Both the position numbers and the translations under genes were made by a program. From positions 1,064,001-1,128,000 of the forward strand of contig CP158972.1 of NCBI GenBank assembly GCA_040429635.1: DNA of 64,000 nucleotides, read 5' to 3'. The notes below the pieces were generated by a model that worked only from the letters and a program-made list of their open reading frames with translations, made no database searches and had not been told where the DNA came from. Source of the DNA: Tamlana crocina. GTDB taxonomy: Bacteria > Bacteroidota > Bacteroidia > Flavobacteriales > Flavobacteriaceae. Of this stretch, positions 7,674-15,730 are shown piece after piece. Each line of letters opens with the position of its first letter. The first letter of the stretch is position 1.

Positions 7674-10600
7674 TTGAAGCACCCGTTGCAACATATCAAT
7701 ATTAAAAATTATACCACCGAAAGTGGTGTGCTCGTTTCAGAGCTTAAACTGAGTTACCAGGTATTCGGACAAACATTGGGCGAGGCGCCTATTATCCTTG
7801 TAAATCATGCCTTAACCGGGAATAGCAATGTGGCCGGTGAAGATGGCTGGTGGAAAGATTTAATTGGAGACAACAAAGTAATCGATACCAATTTATACAC
7901 CATTTTGGCTTTTAATATTCCTGGAAACGGTTACGATGGTTTCATAATTAAAAATTACAAGGATTTCGTAGCGCGGGATGTGGCCAACATCTTTTTATTA
8001 GGGCTCGAAAAACTGGAAATAAAAAAAGTTTTCGCCACTATTGGCGGCTCTCTTGGTGGCGGTATTGCTTGGGAAATGGCAGTGAACAACCCCGATTTTA
8101 CTGAGCATTTAATCACTGTAGCTACAGATTGGAAGGCTACCGATTGGCTCATTGCCAATTGCCAAATTCAAGAACAATTTCTATTGAATTCCAAAAATCC
8201 GGTGCACGATGCCCGAATGCATGCCATGTTGTGTTACCGCACGCCCGAATCGTTTAAGGAACGTTTCAAACGCTCCAAAAATGAAGATCTGGAGATTTTT
8301 AATGTGGAAAGTTGGTTGCTTCATCACGGAAAAAAATTGCAGGAACGGTTTCAGCTTTCTGCCTATAAATTGATGAACCAATTGCTGAAAACTATCGATG
8401 TTACGAAAGGCCGAGCGAACGATTTTAATGTTTTGGATAACATCAAAGCCAACATACATATTGTTGGGGTAGATTCCGATTTGTTTTTTACAGCTGAAGA
8501 AAACCGTGAAACCCATAAGCAATTGGCTTTAACGCACCCAAATGTAACTTATAATGAAATACATTCGGTACACGGGCACGATGCGTTTTTAATGGAATAC
8601 GAGCAGTTGGAAAAAATTATTGAAGGCATTTTTGTGCCAGATTCAAAAAGAAAAAGAATGAAAGTATTGAAGTTTGGAGGGAAATCGTTAGCTAACGGAA
8701 AAGGGTTGGAAACGGTGCTTTCAATTATAAAAAATAAAGTAGAAGCGAACGAACGTTTGGCGGTTGTGGTATCGGCAAGGGGTTCGGCCACAGATGATTT
8801 AGAGGCGATTTTAAACAAAGCCCTAAAAGGAAAACCCTATCAAGAAGAGTTGGAGGCCTTTAAAGCTTACCAAACACAGCCATCAAAAACCATCGATTTT
8901 TCAGAAGAGTTTTCGGTTCTCGATAAGTTGTTTGAGGGTGTAAGTTTATTGCGCGATTACAGTAAAAAAACAAAAGACAATATTTTAGCACAGGGCGAAT
9001 TGTTATCGGTTAAGCTCATTGCCAATTTGTTGAATGAGCAAGGCATAAAAGCCAAAGCTACCGATGCCCGCGAATTGATAAAAACCGATGAGGCTTTTGG
9101 TAATGCACAGCCGTTTTCAAAGCTGTCTAAAGAAAATACCGAAAAGTATTTCAAGGATAATAAAGATGTGGTGAATGTGGTAACTGGTTTTATTGCATCC
9201 AATTTAAAGAACGAAACCACAACTTTGGGACGCAACGGCAGCAATTACACGGCAGCACTTTTGGCCAATTTTTTGGATGCCGAAGAATTACAAAATTACA
9301 CCCACGTAAACGGTATTTATACCGCCGACCCTAGTTTGGTGGCCGATGCCGAGCAGATTCGTGAACTCTCGTACAGTGAGGCCAACGAATTGGCTAATTT
9401 CGGAACTTCGGTGTTGCATGCCAAAACCATTATTCCGTTGGTTGAAAAGAATATCAACCTTCGTATTTTAAATACCTTCAATCCAGACGATGAAGGAACA
9501 TTGATAACGGCCAGGCCGAGCACAAAAGAGGTCACCTCGCTATCGGTTCTCGATAATGTAGCGTTATTGAATTTAGAAGGGCGCGGATTGTTAGGAAAAA
9601 TTGGTGTCGATGCCAGAATTTTTGGGGCGTTGAGTAACCATGGCATTAGCGTGAGCATTGTGTCGCAAGGTTCTTCGGAACGCGGTATTGGTTTAATCAT
9701 TGATGCCGACCAAGCTACACAGGCGGTAATTGCCCTGGAGCGTGAGTTTGAAAGCGATTTCTATTCTCAGGATGTCAATAAAATTGATGTGGTAGACGAT
9801 GTAGCTGTAATTTCCATTGTAGGTATTGAGCTTAGTTCGTTCCACAAGCCATTCAATGCCTTAATCAAAAACCAAATTACCCCATTGCTTTTCAACAATA
9901 CCGTAACAGGTAAAAATGTGAGTTTGGTCGTTAAAAAGAATCAATTGCATAAAGCGGTGAATGTTATTCACGGTGAAGTTTTTGGGATTTCAAAAAAGAT
10001 AAACATTGCCATTTTTGGCCACGGCGGAGTTGGTGGTGCGCTGATCAATCAAATTTTAAAATCGAAAGCCGATATTGAGAAACGAAAAGGTATTAACTTA
10101 AATGTGTTTGCCATTGCCAATTCCAAACAGGTGCTTTTAAACCGAAACGGTGCCGCAAAAACTTGGAAAGAAGATATTGCCAAGGTGAGTAGTAACCTTT
10201 CAGTTGAAGATATTATCACTTTTGCAAAAAATCATCATTTGGAAAACCTTATCGCGGTTGATAATACGGCGAGTTCAGAATTCTATAAAAACTATGTGCC
10301 GTTGGTTGAGGCTGGCTTCGATTTAGTATCGTCTAACAAGATAGCAAATACCATTTCGCACAATTTTTACAGAGATTTGCGCCTTCAGTTAAAAGAGAAC
10401 AATAAGCAATATTTGTATGAAACTACGGTTGGTGCGGGGTTGCCATTAATTGATACCATTAAGCTGTTGCACGAATCGGGCGAGAATATTACACGAATCC
10501 GAGGCGTGTTTTCGGGAACCTTAAGCTATTTGTTCAATAATTTTTCGGTTCAGGACAAACCGTTTAGCGCAATAATTCAGGAAACCATTGATAAAGGTTT

Positions 10601-11072
10601 TACCGAGCCCGACCCGCGTGAAGATTTTTCAGGGAACGATGTGGCTAGAAAATTGTTGATTTTAGCGCGTGAGCTGGATTTGCAGAACGAATTTGAGGAT
10701 GTTTCGGTTCAGAATTTAATTCCAGACGCTTACCAAAACATTTCAGTGGAGGAATTTTTAAGCCAACTGAATGTGTTGGACAAGCAGTACCAAAAGATAA
10801 AAGACTTCCAAAAACCGGGGCATGTGCTTAGGTATGTGGGTGATTTAAGTGGCGACCTTTCTAAAGATAAAGGGACTTTGGAAGTGAAATTGGTTTCTAT
10901 TCCCGAAGACAGTACTTTGGGGCATGTAAAAGGCAGTGATGCCATTTTCGAAATATTCACCGAAAGTTACGGTGCACAACCTATCGTAATCCAAGGTGCT
11001 GGTGCTGGTGCTGAGGTTACGGCCAGAGGTGTGTTTGGCGATATTTTAAGGTTGTCGAAACATATAAATTAA
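7674..11072 (+). CDS. Trifunctional homoserine O-acetyltransferase-like / aspartokinase / homoserine dehydrogenase
   Basis: One 1132-residue polypeptide carries three enzymes of the aspartate-to-methionine route. Residues 1-322 are an alpha/beta hydrolase of the MetX type with an intact triad: Ser126 in GGSLGGG, Asp269 in VGVDSDLFF and His302 in GHDAFL. Residues 329-780 are an aspartokinase (KFGGKS, SARGSATDDL, YTADPS, FGTSVLH) including a tandem ACT region (about 565-770). Residues 781-1132 are a homoserine dehydrogenase (GHGGVGG nucleotide-binding loop, VGAGLPLIDT, EPDPREDFSGNDVARK). The last two parts match E. coli ThrA; the MetX part is an extra N-terminal fusion. The linker (FVPDSKRKR) is short and Met329 could serve as a separate start. 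The start is TTG; no better ATG lies upstream. The product would make homoserine and acetylate it for MetY next door. Confidence 0.92.
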   Translation: MKHPLQHINIKNYTTESGVLVSELKLSYQVFGQTLGEAPIILVNHALTGNSNVAGEDGWWKDLIGDNKVIDTNLYTILAFNIPGNGYDGFIIKNYKDFVARDVANIFLLGLEKLEIKKVFATIGGSLGGGIAWEMAVNNPDFTEHLITVATDWKATDWLIANCQIQEQFLLNSKNPVHDARMHAMLCYRTPESFKERFKRSKNEDLEIFNVESWLLHHGKKLQERFQLSAYKLMNQLLKTIDVTKGRANDFNVLDNIKANIHIVGVDSDLFFTAEENRETHKQLALTHPNVTYNEIHSVHGHDAFLMEYEQLEKIIEGIFVPDSKRKRMKVLKFGGKSLANGKGLETVLSIIKNKVEANERLAVVVSARGSATDDLEAILNKALKGKPYQEELEAFKAYQTQPSKTIDFSEEFSVLDKLFEGVSLLRDYSKKTKDNILAQGELLSVKLIANLLNEQGIKAKATDARELIKTDEAFGNAQPFSKLSKENTEKYFKDNKDVVNVVTGFIASNLKNETTTLGRNGSNYTAALLANFLDAEELQNYTHVNGIYTADPSLVADAEQIRELSYSEANELANFGTSVLHAKTIIPLVEKNINLRILNTFNPDDEGTLITARPSTKEVTSLSVLDNVALLNLEGRGLLGKIGVDARIFGALSNHGISVSIVSQGSSERGIGLIIDADQATQAVIALEREFESDFYSQDVNKIDVVDDVAVISIVGIELSSFHKPFNALIKNQITPLLFNNTVTGKNVSLVVKKNQLHKAVNVIHGEVFGISKKINIAIFGHGGVGGALINQILKSKADIEKRKGINLNVFAIANSKQVLLNRNGAAKTWKEDIAKVSSNLSVEDIITFAKNHHLENLIAVDNTASSEFYKNYVPLVEAGFDLVSSNKIANTISHNFYRDLRLQLKENNKQYLYETTVGAGLPLIDTIKLLHESGENITRIRGVFSGTLSYLFNNFSVQDKPFSAIIQETIDKGFTEPDPREDFSGNDVARKLLILARELDLQNEFEDVSVQNLIPDAYQNISVEEFLSQLNVLDKQYQKIKDFQKPGHVLRYVGDLSGDLSKDKGTLEVKLVSIPEDSTLGHVKGSDAIFEIFTESYGAQPIVIQGAGAGAEVTARGVFGDILRLSKHIN

Positions 11073-11082
11073 GATTCATGGT

Positions 11083-11110
11083 GTCATGCTGAGCGGAGTC
11101 GAAGCATCTC
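11083..11110 (+). repeat. Short palindromic intergenic repeat (ATGCTGAG type)
   Basis: GTCATGCTGAGCGGAGTCGAAGCATCTC with inverted ends ATGCT/AGCAT. A related word occurs at 27626-27662. Such short palindromes are common between flavobacterial genes; here it sits 10 bases after the stop of the fusion gene and may act as a transcript-end structure. Confidence 0.55.
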
Positions 11111-11196
11111 TTTTAGCATGAATAAGAATAAATAGTCATTAATGCACGAATAGTTGCAAAAATTGATTCGTGAATTTGTGGCAAAAAATGAATGAA

Positions 11197-12369
11197 ATGA
11201 GCGAGAAGAAAAAACAATTTGAAACAGAAGCCATTCGCACGCAAACCGAAACCACGCAGTTTTCAGAGCATTCTGTACCGTTATATTTAACATCGGGGTT
11301 TGTTTTTGATGATGCAGAAGAAATGAGGGCATCGTTTGCCGAGGAAAAACAGCGCGATCTGTACAGCCGTTATGGCAACCCTAACGTCAATGAGTTTGTT
11401 GACAAAGTTTGCGCTATGGAAGGCGCTGAAGCCGGTTTCGCTTTTGCTAGTGGCATGGCTGCCGTATTTTCAACCTTTGCAACCTTGCTGGAGGCTGGCG
11501 ATCATGTGGTGTCATGCAGTTCCGTTTTTGGTGCCACCCACGGACTATTCACAAAATATTTGCCGAAATGGAATATTGAATGCACCTATTTTAATGTGGG
11601 CGAAGTAGATTCGGTTGAAAGTTTAATCCAACCCAATACCAAATTCATTTATGCTGAAACCCCAACCAACCCAGGAGTTGACGTGTTGGATCTGGAATTT
11701 TTAAGCGCAATTTGCAAAAAGCACGATATCCTTTTGGTGATAGACAATTGCTTCGCCACCCCATATTTACAAAACCCTATTAAACACGGTGCGGATTTGG
11801 TAATCCATTCAGCTACCAAATTAATGGATGGCCAAGGGCGTGTACTCGGCGGGGTTACCGTAGGCAAAAAAGAATTGATTCGAGAGATTTATTTGTTCTC
11901 AAGACTTACTGGTCCATCTATGAGTGCGTTCAATGCTTGGGTATTGTCAAAATCATTGGAAACACTTGCGGTGAGAGTAGAAAAACATTGTGAAAACGCC
12001 TTGAAAATCGCTACTTATTTGGAGGCGCATCCTAAAGTAAAATGGGTAAAATACCCGTTTTTAAAGTCGCATCCCAAACATGAGGTGGCGAAAAAGCAGA
12101 TGCGTTTAGGTGGAAATATTGTGGCTTTTGAGGTTGAAGGCGGTTTGGAAGGTGGAAAAACGTTTTTAGACAGTTTAAAAATGTGTTCGCTTTCGGCTAA
12201 TTTAGGAGATACTAGAACCATCGTTACACACCCTGCAAGTACCACGCACGCCAAAGTTGAGCCCGAAGTAAAGGCCGCTGCGGGTATCACTGACGGTATG
12301 GCGCGCGTTTCAGTGGGGTTGGAGCATGTCGATGATATTATTGCCGATTTAGAACAGGCGCTTAAATAA
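11197..12369 (+). CDS. metZ: O-succinylhomoserine sulfhydrylase / cystathionine gamma-synthase-type PLP enzyme
   Basis: A second Cys/Met-metabolism PLP enzyme, 390 residues from the chosen ATG. The PLP lysine is in HSATKLMDGQG at about residue 208, preceded by the conserved VIDNCFATPYLQNP, and the C-terminus has HPASTTHAKV. The length and these motifs fit the MetZ/MetB subfamily, which makes homocysteine or cystathionine from an acylated homoserine. ATGs at 11188 and 11197 and a GTG at 11170 are all possible starts; 11197 (MSEKKKQFETEAIR) gives the usual family N-terminus. It follows the MetX-AK-HSD gene, so O-acetylhomoserine is the likely substrate; sulfide versus cysteine cannot be decided. 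Confidence 0.85.
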   Translation: MSEKKKQFETEAIRTQTETTQFSEHSVPLYLTSGFVFDDAEEMRASFAEEKQRDLYSRYGNPNVNEFVDKVCAMEGAEAGFAFASGMAAVFSTFATLLEAGDHVVSCSSVFGATHGLFTKYLPKWNIECTYFNVGEVDSVESLIQPNTKFIYAETPTNPGVDVLDLEFLSAICKKHDILLVIDNCFATPYLQNPIKHGADLVIHSATKLMDGQGRVLGGVTVGKKELIREIYLFSRLTGPSMSAFNAWVLSKSLETLAVRVEKHCENALKIATYLEAHPKVKWVKYPFLKSHPKHEVAKKQMRLGGNIVAFEVEGGLEGGKTFLDSLKMCSLSANLGDTRTIVTHPASTTHAKVEPEVKAAAGITDGMARVSVGLEHVDDIIADLEQALK

Positions 12370-12375
12370 TTTAAA

Positions 12376-13176
12376 GTGATAAACAGCAAAACCATATTTC
12401 AAGTGGATGCCTTTGCCGATGAAGCCTTTAAGGGCAACCCGGCTGGGGTGATGATTCTCGATGCGCCCTTGTCGGAAGATTGGATGCAAAATATGGCTGC
12501 TGAAATGAACCTATCGGAAACGGCCTTTGTCGTGCCCAACGGTAAAGACTACGATATTCGGTTTTTTACGCCTGCGGCAGAAATTGCATTGTGCGGACAT
12601 GCCACTTTGGCTTCTGCGCATATTATTTATCAATTGGGATTGAAAGCTTCAGACGAGAGCATTCATTTTAAAGCAAAGGGCGGAAACTTAACCATAACGA
12701 AGAGTGACAAGTTTTTAGCGATGGCTTTTCCGCAGTATCGTTTCACTAAAACAGAAATACCAACAGCTTTTAAGGAAATTATCGGTTTTGAGCCCGTCGA
12801 ATTTTACAAAAGCGATGACCATTGGATGCTTGCCGTTGCTGAAAATCAACAGCAAGTGGAGCATTGCCAACCTAATTTTGAAGCACTAAAGTTGAATGGG
12901 TTGGGACGGTTAATTGTAACTTCAAAAGCAAATAGCAATGATGTTGATTTTGTGGTACGGTGTTTTGTGCCCGATATGGGAATAAACGAAGATCCGGTAA
13001 CGGGTTCGGCGCATTGTGCCTTAACACCATTATGGTCTGGTAAATTAGGAAAACAAGAATTGGTATCGCATCAAATATCAAAACGAGGAGGTGTGTTAAA
13101 AGTAGCTGTAGTTGGGGATAGAGTGGAAATAAAAGGACAGGCCGTAACGATTTTTGAGGCTCAATTGAAAATATAA
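12376..13176 (+). CDS. PhzF-family isomerase-like protein
   Basis: A 266-residue member of the PhzF/diaminopimelate-epimerase-fold family. Seen are the N-terminal QVDAFADEAFKGNPAGV, the catalytic Glu in NLSETAFV (about residue 47), the CGHATLASAH loop and the C-terminal EDPVTGSAHCAL phosphate-binding motif. PhzF itself isomerises dihydrohydroxyanthranilate in phenazine synthesis, but no phenazine genes are here and most family members have unknown substrates. The start is GTG, six bases after the metZ stop, so the two genes are probably co-transcribed. Confidence 0.85.
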   Translation: MINSKTIFQVDAFADEAFKGNPAGVMILDAPLSEDWMQNMAAEMNLSETAFVVPNGKDYDIRFFTPAAEIALCGHATLASAHIIYQLGLKASDESIHFKAKGGNLTITKSDKFLAMAFPQYRFTKTEIPTAFKEIIGFEPVEFYKSDDHWMLAVAENQQQVEHCQPNFEALKLNGLGRLIVTSKANSNDVDFVVRCFVPDMGINEDPVTGSAHCALTPLWSGKLGKQELVSHQISKRGGVLKVAVVGDRVEIKGQAVTIFEAQLKI

Positions 13177-13194
13177 TTTCCATATCTTAGCAGC

Positions 13195-13614
13195 ATGTTA
13201 TCCAAAAAAACAAAGTATGGCCTAAAGGCGCTTACGTTTATTGCCAGAAGGGGTGAAGACACGCCAGTACAGGTTGGGGAAATAGCCAAAGCAGAATTTA
13301 TTCCGCAGAAATTTTTAGAAAGTATTTTGCTTAGCTTGCGTAAGTCGGGCATACTCGGCTCAAAAAAAGGAAAGCATGGTGGCTATTATCTAAGAAAGGA
13401 ACCTTCGGAAATTTTAATGACCGAGGTAATGCGGATTTTGGAAGGCCCTATTGCCATGGTACCCTGTGTAAGTTTAAATTATTACGAGCCTTGCGACGAC
13501 TGCCCCGATGAAGCACTTTGTAGCGTGAACAAACTAATGATTCAGGTGCGCGACAGTACACTCAATGTGTTTAGAAACACTACCTTAGCCGATTTATCGA
13601 ACGAAAAGCGCTAA
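13195..13614 (+). CDS. Rrf2-family transcription regulator with cysteine cluster
   Basis: A 139-residue winged-helix regulator of the Rrf2/IscR/CymR group. The N-terminal half (MLSKKTKYGLKALTFIA) is the DNA-binding domain; the wing is KKGKHGGYYL. After residue 90 lies a cysteine cluster, Cys91, Cys100, Cys103 and Cys109 (C-x8-C-x2-C-x5-C), which in this family can bind an Fe-S cluster or sense the redox or sulfur state. It sits 163 bases before a sulfate-assimilation operon whose promoter carries an inverted repeat, so control of cysteine synthesis is the natural inference, by analogy with CymR of Gram-positive bacteria. Confidence 0.88.
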   Translation: MLSKKTKYGLKALTFIARRGEDTPVQVGEIAKAEFIPQKFLESILLSLRKSGILGSKKGKHGGYYLRKEPSEILMTEVMRILEGPIAMVPCVSLNYYEPCDDCPDEALCSVNKLMIQVRDSTLNVFRNTTLADLSNEKR

Positions 13615-13704
13615 GGATTCTTCAAATTTAAAAACCATTTATTGTCAATATTATTCCGTTTGTCGAAAAAATACATCATTATCCTAAAAATAAGATTTCA
13701 GTAT

Positions 13705-13733
13705 TTGTCATCTAAAAAAAAGTATTACTTTTG
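13705..13733 (+). promoter_or_regulatory. Promoter of the sulfate-assimilation operon
   Basis: TTG at 13705-13707 and TACTTTTG at 13726-13733, an exact match to TAnnTTTG, separated by 18 bases. Transcription is expected to start near 13737-13740, about 40 bases before the DUF2061 start codon. Confidence 0.7.
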
Positions 13734-13734
13734 T

Positions 13735-13758
13735 AATCCCTAGTAAATTGATAGGATT
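13735..13758 (+). promoter_or_regulatory. Candidate Rrf2 operator at the cys operon start site
   Basis: An imperfect inverted repeat with AATCC at 13735-13739 and GGATT at 13754-13758 around an A+T-rich centre. It overlaps the expected transcription start directly after the -7 element, where a repressor would block initiation. The Rrf2 gene is immediately upstream. The link is inferred from position. Confidence 0.45.
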
Positions 13759-13776
13759 AATATAATTCAATGACAA

Positions 13777-14034
13777 ATGATAGGACAGATGTTACTAAAA
13801 GATAAAGAAAAAGCCACTTATAAAGAAGACCGCACCAGTGAAAAGCCTATTAGAAGTGTAGTTAAATCTTTAAGTTGGAGAACTATAGGTACTATAGATA
13901 CTATATTGATTTCTTGGATTATAACCGGAAAATTGGATTTGGCTTTTTCAATTGGAGGTATCGAGCTGATCACCAAAATGGTATTGTACTTTTTCCACGA
14001 GCGCGTTTGGAATTCAATAAAGTGGGGGAAATAA
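13777..14034 (+). CDS. DUF2061 small membrane protein
   Basis: An 85-residue protein whose last 60 residues match DUF2061: RSVVKSLSWRTIGTIDT followed by two hydrophobic helices (ILISWIITGKLDLAFSI and IELITKMVLYFF) and the ending HERVWNSIKWG. The N-terminal 25 residues are charged and cytoplasmic-like. The domain has no established biochemical role. It is the first gene of the sulfate-assimilation operon, 15 bases before cysH, suggesting a membrane function connected to sulfate or sulfite handling. ATG at 13777 is used; an ATG at 13789 is an alternative. Confidence 0.8.
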   Translation: MIGQMLLKDKEKATYKEDRTSEKPIRSVVKSLSWRTIGTIDTILISWIITGKLDLAFSIGGIELITKMVLYFFHERVWNSIKWGK

Positions 14035-14049
14035 AATTTTAAGGAAACG

Positions 14050-14670
14050 ATGTTTACAGAAAACCAAATAAAAGAATTAAACGAAGCATTTAAAGATGCT
14101 GCACCGGCCGAAATCATAAAAAAAGCTTTCGAGCTTAATGAAGAGGCGGTAGTTACGACTAACTTTAGACCCTACGAAGCGGTCATTTTGCATGCCGTAA
14201 GTTCGGTTGAAGCTAAAATACCAGTGGTATGGTGCGATACGGGTTACAATACGCCACAAACGTACAGGCATGCCGAGCAGATAATAAAAGATTTAGATTT
14301 AAACATCTTTTTATATGTGCCAAAACAAACGTCTGCACACCGCGATGTGGTAATGGGCATTCCTTCGGTAGATGCACCAGAGCACGCATTGTTTACAGAG
14401 CAAGTAAAGTTGGAGCCGTTTAGAAGAGCTATGGAAGAGCACAAGCCGAAAGTTTGGTTCACTAATTTGCGCCAAGGGCAAACCGCTTTTAGGGACAGTA
14501 TTGGCATTTTTAGTTTGAGTAAAGATGGCGTTTTAAAAGTGAGTCCGTTTTATTATTGGTCCGACGAAAAATTAGATGGTTATTTGGAAGAAAACAAATT
14601 GCCTAACGAGTTTAAATATTTTGACCCAACAAAAGCATTAGAAAATAGAGAGTGTGGTTTGCACGCTTAA
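14050..14670 (+). CDS. cysH: Phosphoadenylyl-sulfate (or adenylyl-sulfate) reductase
   Basis: Reduces activated sulfate to sulfite. The 206-residue product has the family's WCDTGYNTPQTYRHAEQI segment and the essential C-terminal RECGLH motif with the catalytic cysteine. Only two cysteines are present in total (in WCDTG and RECGLH), so the CC...CxxC iron-sulfur ligands of APS reductases are missing; by that criterion it is a PAPS reductase. Yet the operon has no APS kinase, and CysN lacks a fused CysC domain. Either CysC is encoded elsewhere or this enzyme uses APS in an unusual way. Located between DUF2061 and cysD. Confidence 0.9.
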   Translation: MFTENQIKELNEAFKDAAPAEIIKKAFELNEEAVVTTNFRPYEAVILHAVSSVEAKIPVVWCDTGYNTPQTYRHAEQIIKDLDLNIFLYVPKQTSAHRDVVMGIPSVDAPEHALFTEQVKLEPFRRAMEEHKPKVWFTNLRQGQTAFRDSIGIFSLSKDGVLKVSPFYYWSDEKLDGYLEENKLPNEFKYFDPTKALENRECGLHA

Positions 14671-14680
14671 AAATAAGATT

Positions 14681-15586
14681 ATGAAGAAAGATACATCACA
14701 TATCAACTCGCTAGAAAACGAAGCGATTTACATTATGAGAGAAGTGGCGGCACAGTTTGAAAAACCAGTGTTGTTGTTTTCAGGAGGAAAAGATTCCATT
14801 ACTTTGGTAAGATTGGCCGTTAAGGCATTCTATCCTGCAAAAGTGCCATTTCCTTTAATGCACATCGATACGGGGCACAACTTCCCAGAAACGATTGAAT
14901 TTAGAGATCGCTTGGTGGAAGAATTAGGTTTAGAACTTATTGTTCGTAACGTTCAGGATTCTATCGATCAAGGAAAAGTAAAGGAGGAGTCTGGTCGTTA
15001 TGCGAGTAGAAACCAATTGCAAACCACTACACTTTTAGATGCTATTGAAGAATTTAAATTCGATGCTTGTATTGGTGGTGCGCGTCGTGATGAAGAAAAA
15101 GCGAGAGCAAAAGAGCGTATCTTTTCGGTACGTGACGATTTCGGTCAGTGGGACGAAAAAAATCAGCGTCCGGAGTTGTTCGATATGCTGAATGGTCAAA
15201 TCGAGTTGGGGCAAAACGTTCGAGTATTTCCAATTTCAAACTGGACAGAGTTGGATGTTTGGTCGTACATCGAAAAAGAAAACATCGAAATTCCATCCAT
15301 TTATTTCGCCCATAAGCGTAAAGTATTCTTAAGAGATGGTATGATTTGGTCTGCTGATGACGATGTGGTTTACAGAGATGAAGACGAAGAAGTAATCGAG
15401 GAAATGGTGCGTTTCCGTACCGTTGGAGATATGAGCTGTACAGCAGCAGTGTTGTCTGAAGCTTCAACCATTTCAAAAGTTGTAGAGGAGATTAGAGACT
15501 CTACAATTTCTGAGCGTGGAGCGAGAATTGACGATAAGCGTTCGGAAGCCGCTATGGAAAAACGTAAACAACAAGGGTATTTCTAA
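14681..15586 (+). CDS. cysD: Sulfate adenylyltransferase small subunit
   Basis: With CysN forms ATP sulfurylase, which makes adenylyl sulfate (APS) from sulfate and ATP. The 301-residue protein has the PP-loop SGGKDSITLVRLA at about residue 36 and the conserved HIDTGHNFPET, GGARRDEEKARAKER and C-terminal ERGARIDDK segments. The start at ATG 14681 (MKKDTSHINSLENEAIYI) gives the standard N-terminus; a GTG 27 bases upstream would overlap cysH. It lies 10 bases after cysH. A 144-base spacer with inverted repeats separates it from cysN. Confidence 0.96.
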   Translation: MKKDTSHINSLENEAIYIMREVAAQFEKPVLLFSGGKDSITLVRLAVKAFYPAKVPFPLMHIDTGHNFPETIEFRDRLVEELGLELIVRNVQDSIDQGKVKEESGRYASRNQLQTTTLLDAIEEFKFDACIGGARRDEEKARAKERIFSVRDDFGQWDEKNQRPELFDMLNGQIELGQNVRVFPISNWTELDVWSYIEKENIEIPSIYFAHKRKVFLRDGMIWSADDDVVYRDEDEEVIEEMVRFRTVGDMSCTAAVLSEASTISKVVEEIRDSTISERGARIDDKRSEAAMEKRKQQGYF

Positions 15587-15591
15587 AATAG

Positions 15592-15726
15592 CTAATAGTT
15601 GTTGGTTATCAGTTACTGGTAATTAGCAATACGCACAAAATTTCAAAAGATTAAAAATTAAGTTGTTGAAGATTGAAAGGCGACTCAGAGAAATCTAATA
15701 ACCGTTAACCAACAACCAATAACAAT
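15592..15726 (+). repeat. Inverted TTGTTGGTTA repeats in the cysD-cysN spacer
   Basis: The left arm at about 15595-15625 (TAGTTGTTGGTTATCAGTTA) and the right arm at about 15694-15726 (complement TTGTTGGTTAACGG...) share TTGTTGGTTA and a terminal TTAG in opposite orientation, with about 70 non-coding bases between. The same word family flanks the four-helix-bundle gene inside metH and occurs inside aroA. Confidence 0.6.
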
Positions 15727-15730
15727 AAAA

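Noticed and set aside
13840-14034. DUF2061 protein as a sulfate transporter
   Set aside because: Two short hydrophobic helices in 85 residues are too few for a known transporter family; only association with the operon is supported.
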